The position numbers and the translations under genes were made by a program. Below, piece by piece: positions 57,602-64,000 of a stretch of 64,000 nt of DNA; position 1 is the first letter of the stretch, and every line of letters starts with the position of its first letter. This DNA comes from Symbiodinium natans (Eukaryota > Sar > Dinophyceae > Suessiales > Symbiodiniaceae): contig CAJNDS010002835.1 of assembly GCA_905221605.1 (NCBI GenBank), positions 186,001 to 250,000 on the forward strand, in the 5' to 3' direction. Below the pieces are notes generated by a model, which worked only from the letters and a program-made list of their open reading frames with translations, was not told the origin of the DNA and did not search any database.

Positions 57602-59563
57602 CCTCTCTGTCTCTCTCAAGTCTTTCAGGCGGGTCGAAGCGCGACCGCGGGCCATAACTTGCATGAACATTGGCGTGGAAGGGGAATGATATAATTCATA
57701 AGACTTCTTGAAGCTTTATAAGGTATCACTTTATTCTCTTTGCACAGGCATACTGTTCTTGATCTTTGGGAAGGGGGCGGGAACTCCCCCCCCCGTTGCC
57801 CAAAGAAGGCCAGCCTTGTTGTTTGCTGACATGCAGCCAAAAAGCTTGCTTGTTGGAACACGCACGCTTTGGTTGCACTCGCCCGGAGCCGTCTAGCCCT
57901 TCAGACTCAAGCAAGCAAATTGCGAACAAGGCCTCTTGTTGCATGTTGGAATGCAGCCGAAAAGCTTGCTTGCTGCAACACGCAAGCAGCATTTGGAGTT
58001 GAGCTGGCATGTGCACACACACAGACGCTCTTGACCACTGGAGTCACTGGAGTTCCTCAAATTTCCTGGCGACACTCGCCCGGAACCGCACAATCTATCA
58101 GCTGCGCATGCGCAAGCTTGGCACTGTGTGCGCAAACCCATCCACGCGCGGCTGGGTTGGCAGCCACTGTTTCAAGTGTAGGTGCAGGACTGTGTAAGTG
58201 TATGTGTATACATGTCTGTGTGCGCAGCATGTGTGCATAATGAAGAATGAACAGTGTCTATGTAGATGCATGGAGCCCTCAAAAGCTCAGTCAACTTGCC
58301 CAAGGCTGAAAGCGAAGAAGCCTTTGCCTTGTGGGTTCTCAGCTCAAAGGCCTTGTGAGCCGAGCCAGAGGGCCTTTGTTTGTTGTTGGGCTGAGCTTAT
58401 ATTTTGGCGACACGCATGGTGGTCGCTGAGTCGCTGGGCCCTTGTTTGGGGTACTCTCTACCAGCACCAGACCAAAAAATGCAGGCCCCTGTGTGGTGTT
58501 TTGGTAATCTTGGCAAATCGCAATCTGACATGTTCCGCCATTGAGGAGCTATACCCCACCTCCTCGACGGACACACTCCTCGAGAGCTGTGGTCTTGCCG
58601 ACCTCCTGACGACCTCCTACAGCGGCCGCAACCGCATGTGTGCCCAGAGCCCCAGTAACACAGACCAGCTTGCATCTTCACTCTGGGAACTCAGGGTGTG
58701 GGTCCTCATCGTCATCGCATGTTTGTGTGAGAGAAAATGACCTACAACATCTTGAGCGTGACCCCTGATCATCAGCAGTAGCCCATCGCTTAGCAAATCA
58801 CAGCATGGCATCCGCTAACACCCTCCAGGAAAGCGATCGCTGAGGAACTGGGGGCATCCCCCCACCCCGATCCCCCCGAGCTCGCAAAAAGGAGGGCAAG
58901 GGTCCTCTCTACTACAAACGGTACCAAAAGTGAAAGCACATTCAGGAAACAACCAGCACCTGTAGGACACTGTACGGCTTAGGAAGGTTCAAGGTTTACA
59001 GCGCGCAGTGATGCCCACAACACTAGCCACCTGTCAGACAAAACAGGCTTCTTTCCCTCAAGCTTCAGGACCGAGATCGTTCTCGATCGGGCCCCGTACA
59101 TGTTGCGATCAGGGCTTTTTTCGATCTGCCATGTGGGCATCCACATCCCCCCCCCCCCGGCGTTCCCCCTTGTCCCCCCCCGGATCTCGCCTTTCTCCAA
59201 TTTCTCCAAGGCCGAGGCCTTTGCCCGGGACCCAGCGAAAAGCTGGGAAGACATCGAGGCGGAGCTTCTGTCCGGCCAGAAACTCCAGGGGCCATCGACC
59301 TGCATGGATGCACCTCGGCACACCGATGTGTGCTAGATCGACAAAGCACACCCGGCTACACCTGGCTCATCGGGGTAGCCCACTTATCTGACCTATCTGC
59401 TCTCCAGTTCATGTATCCGACATGCCCTCAGGTTTGGGCCATTCTTGAGAAGCGAGGAATTGACAAGAAGTTCCCACTCTTCACGGCCATCCACCGTGCA
59501 GTGACCAAAGAGATCACGCCGGAGGGCGTCTTCAAGTGCATCGGCCTGGTTTCCGCCACCTGA
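55600..59563 (+). CDS. Glycerol-3-phosphate dehydrogenase domain 2 (canonical copy)
   Basis: NAD-dependent GPDH reducing dihydroxyacetone phosphate. Motifs: VAVLGSGNW (55626), [16 protein letters not shown] (about 55811), SMWVHE-like (about 55880), and [15 protein letters not shown] with [13 protein letters not shown] (56062-56145). [20 protein letters not shown] (56250) and VGVSLVK (56337) follow. [19 protein letters not shown] (about 56545-56610), [18 protein letters not shown] and [16 protein letters not shown] (57030-57136) are next. [20 protein letters not shown] (57250-57320), [20 protein letters not shown] (58577-58637), and [16 protein letters not shown] (59250-59295) lead to [20 protein letters not shown], ending GLVSAT and TGA at 59561-59563. 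The GxGxW, FKN and GRNR elements are intact, in contrast to copy 1. No convincing separate start Met was found, so it is probably the C-terminal domain of a HAD-GPDH-GPDH protein. It sits inside an intron of the GH63-like gene. Confidence 0.88.
56654..56711. repeat. Near-perfect hairpin, 24-bp stem
   Basis: Left arm 56654-56677 (CTCTCTAAAGGGCCTCGTCT then ATAA), loop GACCCG (56678-56683), right arm 56684-56711. The right arm is the exact reverse complement of the left apart from four extra T. It lies in the intron after the GPDH-2 exon ending near 56640. Confidence 0.95.
57518..57618. repeat. CT-rich microsatellite
   Basis: CTCTCT with TTTCTC interruptions, in a GPDH-2 intron. Open frames across it (Ser-Leu repeats) are not genes. 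Confidence 0.92.
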
Positions 59564-59881
59564 AACCACGTCTTAGAGCCCTGAGGTGGAATCAACTTTT
59601 AAGTTCCTTTTGCCACACGCTGGCGTTGAGGCGCTGTTTTCCACATGCCTCGGGCGCAGCGTTTGGATGCAGAAGCTCGTTGCCAAGAATTTTATGCAGT
59701 CGTCCGCGAGACTGTCGAATAGGTGTCCCTGCAGGGGAGCCAGCTGAAGCCGCACCTGCAGAGCACCTTTCGATTTCGGTTTATGCGAAACAGATCCGAG
59801 AAGTGCCATCCTGATGCCATACGGGAAGGCATTCCCATCTGTCAGAATATGTCCAGAATGTCCTTCTGATGCCTTGCTGAG

Positions 59882-61009
59882 GGACTCTCGAAGTACCACG
59901 ACAAGCATCCCTACGCCTTCGGTGATGGGCCGCCTTTGCAGTACGCGCCTGCAGAGGCAGTTAAATGGAAAAGAGTTTCTGTACGGTGGAGTGCAGACGG
60001 TACGTTGTGAGGCGACGGTCGTCATCATGGGCGGCAACTCTAACTGGAGAGGTCCCGTGTGGCGTTGCCCTTATGATGGCCTCGGCGCTCTCGCGAGCTC
60101 TCGCAATCTCTCGTGACATCAGTCGACATCTTTTGAGGTTTCCGATCAACTACCTGCTCATCGAGTCATTGCAGAAGTCGTGACCTCGACTCCCCCTCGA
60201 GAGTCGAGACGGGCTCAAAGCAAGGCACAACTCCTTCTGGCATGCAATTGGACCGCAGACGCATGAATGGTTGCTCATCCTGCTCCCTAGGTTCCACCAG
60301 TACTATGGGGACGACTACCTGATCGAGTGTCCCACAGGCTCTGGCAACAAGGCGCCCGAAAGAGAATGATTCCCCAACCTCTTCCCCCCTTTCGAAAGCG
60401 CGATTTGCCCCTTAGATGAGCATTCTCAAAATTGCCGACGAGCTATCGGAGCGGCTCATCAAGATCTTCTTGAAGGCGGAGGACGTCCGATGTGGCAGAT
60501 GATGCCTCGTATGTTGTCTTTGCAAAGTATGCGCGTGTGTGTAGACATATCATTTTTAGATGAATGGTTGCGAGTTTAACATAGTTTAACGTAACGGAAA
60601 AGACTTAAAGAGGTGCGTCCGCTCCCGGAGGATGGCCACCGGCCGGGCATGCGGCTGCACCCGAAGATGCGGGAGGAGCACTTCGACCAGAACCTCCTCT
60701 TCTACGAGCACGGGGCTTTCCAAACTCTCTCTCTCTTCTCTCTCTCTCTCTGCCTGTGGTCTGTCTCCGTGTGTCTCTCTGGGGTTTAGGGATGTTTAGG
60801 GTGTATGGAGAGTAAGATGTAAAATGCTGGCGACCTGGCCTGTGAGGTACTTCCATGGCGACAACGGCCGGGGGGTGGGATCCTCACATCAAACCGGCTG
60901 GACGGGTCTCATTGCCAAGCTGCCGGGCACCCAGGAAAGCTTTGAGCTGCTGGGCCTCCCAGTTGCTGTGACTTTGTGTTCTCCATCTTCTTTTCCCTTT
61001 CGCTTCTGA
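59882..61009 (+). CDS. GH63-like glycoside hydrolase, 3' exons (gene part 3 of 3)
   Basis: Continues exactly where the exon ending at 44660 stops. [16 protein letters not shown] and LQYAPAE are at 59882-59956, [12 protein letters not shown] at about 60027-60062, [13 protein letters not shown] at 60138-60177 and [20 protein letters not shown] at 60291-60351. Then [16 protein letters not shown] (60416-60475), [14 protein letters not shown] and FDQNLLFYE (60613-60708), and [20 protein letters not shown] then LIAKL (60847 on). The frame ends at a TGA at 61007-61009. The [22 protein letters not shown] and SHQTGW signatures are C-terminal hallmarks of this hydrolase family. The about 15.2-kb intron before 59882 contains the HAD-GPDH-GPDH unit. 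Confidence 0.87.
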
Positions 61010-61660
61010 AGACTTGCGGGAAAAACAAAATATGATACATGGTTTTCATATCTATGATGATGTAATATTATTTAATGAGGGTGAAAAGGCAATGTATTTC
61101 AAACAAATGAAATGGAAAAATCATATTAAACCAAACAGAAATTAAGTTGCAAAATGACAAATAATGTTTCATCTAGAATTGAATTTAATTTCAAAAAAAT
61201 AAATCCTTAAGTTATATTGTGCTCACCAAGGATCCAGGCACGTGGCCGAGAGGACGCACATGAGAGCTGAGCTCACTGGAGGCCACTAGATTCGATGCCT
61301 CGTACAACTCCGAGGAACTACAGCTCTTTGCAACGATGCCCCAGCAAGTGCGGCGCATAGCCAGATCGCAAGGGGCGAAGGCCCCCACACTCCAAAACGT
61401 GCCGATTGAGCGCCGCTTGAGGGCCCTCTTCCTTGGGCCTTTCGGTGGCCTGCAGTGGGGACCCTCACAGAGTCGAGAGCGCAAAGTGTGCAAGTGCTTG
61501 CCACTGCCCTCTTTTAAGCGCCCTTAGCGGGCTGATTTAAATGCTTTGATTATTAGTTTTGAAGGCGGCCCGGAAGGTGCACGACCTACCAGAGACGAAG
61601 CGGACCTGCTTGCAGGAAAATGGGCATCCTGAATGCTATGGACACCCGGAGGGCTGTTGC
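61010..61660 (+). other. AT-rich spacer and unassigned open sequence
   Basis: 61020-61220 is strongly AT-rich. 61290-61525 is open and encodes a basic peptide (LQLFATMPQQVRRIARSQG) without a recognised family; it could be an exon of the next gene or noise. Confidence 0.35.
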
Positions 61661-61667
61661 TACTCCC

Positions 61668-61817
61668 TCTTCTCCTCTTCTCCTCTTCTCCTCTTCTCCT
61701 CTTCTCCTCTTCTCCTCTTCTCCTCTTCTCCTCTTCTCCTCTTCTCCTCTTCTCCTCTTCTCCTCTTCTCCTCTTCTCCTCTTCTCCTCTTCTCCTCTTC
61801 TCCTCTTCTCCTCTCTG
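61668..61817. repeat. Octanucleotide (TCTCCTCT)n, about 19 copies
   Basis: Almost perfect 8-bp tandem repeats of pure pyrimidine on the + strand. All six frames are open across it with an 8-residue peptide period, giving false ORFs on both strands. Mirror-symmetric polypurine/polypyrimidine DNA can form a triplex. Confidence 0.95.
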
Positions 61818-63741
61818 CCTCTGCCGCTGCCGCTGCCGCCTTTGCCTTTGCTTTTGCCTTTGTGCTTGTGTCGCTGCTGTGCTGATGCTCTGCTGGGATT
61901 TGTGGAACGAATTGGTGTACCATCGCCGTTCCATTGACCATCAACTTTGTTGAATGGACTTCGTCGAAGACCTGTCGGTCTTTCTCTGCCCAACTGCTAT
62001 GCCGAAGAACTGACTGCAGCAAGGGCCCTGCCATAGTCACGAAAGCTTCCTCGAACTTAGGAGGGGTTTGGAGCAGCAGCGGAGCTGGAAGGGTTCAGTT
62101 CTTAAGTTCAACCTTTTTGGGAGTTTACTCCCTTATGGGTAAGCCCTTTTCCACCACGAACAGGTGTGTGCTGCGTCTCATGCGTTTTGAGATGTTCTGA
62201 AGTTTGCCAACCGAGCTCAGATTCGTATAAGCATCCTCCTGGTCGGCCCTCAAAGTAGAGGATGTCTCTTGGAAGTCACCCTGCCACAGGGCCCAGGCCC
62301 TTCAAGCTGCCTTCAAGTGTAGCCTGCTAACCCTTGGACGCAGCTGCGAGCGGCAAGCGCTGACAATCCAAAGAAGAACTCGGTAGCGAGTGAGCCTGAT
62401 ACCTGCCACGAAAGCAACCGGAATCGCCAAACATAATGGACTTGGAGTGCATGCAATTCGATGTAATGCCATGTGTCTCCTGGGAGTCGTCACGAGCGCC
62501 AAGCCCAGACCAGGTCCAGGTGCTCCTTTCAGGTTCTGACGCAATGCCGTTGGATCCGGCTCTCAAGCAGCTGCAGATCAAGGCACCTTTTGACTGCATG
62601 TCTGCCAAGCCCATGTGAACGCCACTCGCCGTGCGGCAGGTCGGCGCGACAAAGCGCACCAAGAAGGCAGGATCCAGCAAGAGTAGCAAGAGTCCCTCAA
62701 TCCGGCTTGGAAATGCTTGGAATCACCCCCCAGGAGTACGAAGCCTATGTCAAGGAGGAGGCTGCAGAGTTTTGCAAAGTCTTCTTCTTTTTCCCGCCAC
62801 GTTCGGGCCTCCATGCAAGCGTCGTTGGCCCTTCCAGCCCGGTTGATAAATTCTGGCTCAAAATGCAAAGCTGCTATAACATCCTCGGAGTTGCACAGAC
62901 CAGGGTGCTTCGAGATGCGGTCTCGAACGATGCCACTGAGGAATTTCGACATGCCGCCTGTCTCCAAGCCTTCACTAGAGTCACCACACCTTGAGCGGAA
63001 GTCCGCCCAAGAGCACTACGTAGCATACAGACTCAATGCAGACCATGTCCCGTGAAGCATCAAGTTACATGCTGTATCACTTTAAAGCTTCGTGCTCTGC
63101 AGAGTTTCGGCAAATGTCGAACCAAGCAGCATGCAACGTCAGGCACTCCTTAGAATGCCTTGCAAAGGACCATGCAGGACATGGGTAAGAGGCTGCTAAG
63201 CTGTCCAACCAAGGCGAGACGAACTCCGTGCCACGGCCGATCGGAGGAAGCCCGGGCAGGTCCCCGGCCACTTCCGCACTTCACCTGCTCTGAGAATACG
63301 ACAGACGATCCCCTGATCTAATCGTATGTGTTGTCAAGCTTGCACTCCAGGACCGTGCCGTGATTGGCCAAATCAGCAGCAGCAGTGGTGTGGCCGGCAT
63401 CGCAAAGCGACTGGCAGAGATGCGTCTCGCCTAATGTGAGGGGGAGTGCCTGCTTTAAGCCGACCCTTAAGTCAAGGAATGCTCCCCGGCCCTTCCCAGC
63501 CGTCTCACCTTCAGACCTTCAGGCGTTGTTACACATGCGCCGTAAACATCTCAATTAGTAGTCACAGGCTTGTTTTGGACAATCTGTGAACCTGTCCTTG
63601 TGGACGTGCGTTGGGGAACATGCTCTTCATCCGCCGTGAGCTTTGCTCAGCTTCTGGTCCAAGTGCTCTCCCCCCCGGTGCCGAATCCTTTGCGCAGGCA
63701 GGTGAGTTGAGCCCGGGTTGCCTGTATACAAATAGACATGA

Positions 63742-63775
<34 letters not shown>

Positions 63776-63925
63776 GCATATTTATATTTATATTCATATT
63801 TCTAGTTATACTTGTATTTATATTTAAATGTATATTTATATTTGTACTTCTTTATGGATTATAATATATTTATACATATATATAATATTCATTGTTTATT
63901 CACATGATGGCCCTATACGTGCTGC
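61818..63925 (+). other. Region with unassigned short coding-like stretches
   Basis: Possible exons are 62436-62618 (ending LQIKAPFDCMSAKPM), about 62700-62790 (LGITPQEYEAYVKEE then AAEFCKV) and about 63345-63425 (AVIGQISSSSGVAGIAKRLA). None could be assigned to a family and I could not join them into one gene. 63740-63900 is AT-rich (TATATA) without genes. Confidence 0.3.
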
Positions 63926-63931
63926 CGTCAG

Positions 63932-64000
63932 GATGGCTCAGCCGATGGACCACACTCCGAAAGTCAACGCCTTCCGCAGCTTCTGCATGCAGGCCAGCGA
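63932..64000 (+). CDS. Possible first exon of the next gene (cut by window end)
   Basis: After CCGTCAGG an ATG (63932) opens MAQPMDHTPKVNAFRSFCMQ and the frame runs off the window. The AG|G acceptor followed by a Met-rich start suggests a trans- or cis-spliced 5' exon. The family is not recognised. Confidence 0.35.

Noticed and set aside
61524..62040. Arg/Glu-repeat and Ser-Leu-repeat proteins
   Set aside because: Generated by the TCTCCTCT array.

Overview
The window looks like nuclear DNA of a dinoflagellate, most likely a Symbiodiniaceae-type genome. Every recognisable gene lies on the + strand. The genes are cut into many very short exons, some only 15 to 60 bases long. Many intron donors read GC or GA instead of GT, and acceptors are often AG|G. 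TTTAGGG-like (plant/dinoflagellate telomere-type) motifs and large microsatellites are frequent. Because exons are short, most long open frames here are not genes; the protein-coding calls rest on chains of family-specific motifs that follow one another in the right order. Exon borders are approximate throughout.

Layout. 1-0.93 kb and 15.6-17.2 kb hold exons of a low-complexity protein (Ala/Pro, FADF/FGDF, then Cys-Gly and Met-Gly-Gln repeats). Between them are a 560-bp GT tract, families of inverted repeats, and an intact, apparently very young Ty1/copia LTR retrotransposon (3125-13797). Its two 305-bp LTRs are identical and it is flanked by a 5-bp target duplication. The element has a gag-protease ORF, then one in-frame stop in the context UGA-CUA-G, then a 2220-codon pol ORF. 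The pol ORF carries a 2-oxoglutarate/Fe(II) dioxygenase-like domain, Rossmann/methyltransferase-like segments and paired zinc fingers in front of integrase-RT-RNase H. 13.8-14.7 kb is a degenerate telomere-like repeat field into which the element inserted.

18.65-24.4 kb is an about 19-exon major-facilitator transporter of the FLVCR/SLC49 type. 28.7-61.0 kb is dominated by one very long gene for a GH63-like glucosidase-type glycoside hydrolase with at least 30 recognisable exons. Two other gene units on the same strand sit inside single introns of it. One is a zinc-independent MDR quinone oxidoreductase (30.1-33.9 kb). The other is a HAD-phosphatase + glycerol-3-phosphate dehydrogenase + second glycerol-3-phosphate dehydrogenase unit (45.0-59.6 kb), which would turn dihydroxyacetone phosphate into glycerol if it is one fused enzyme. 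The first dehydrogenase copy has lost several catalytic motifs; the second keeps them.

The remaining space (24.4-28.7, 61.0-64.0 kb and the large introns) is repeat-rich: GA/CT, GT, AT and octamer microsatellites, a 68-bp minisatellite with a 640-660-bp higher-order period (50.2-52.5 kb), and a long near-perfect hairpin at 56654-56711. The most notable observations are the UGA-CUAG gag/pol junction, the dioxygenase domain inside the retrotransposon, and the nested same-strand genes.
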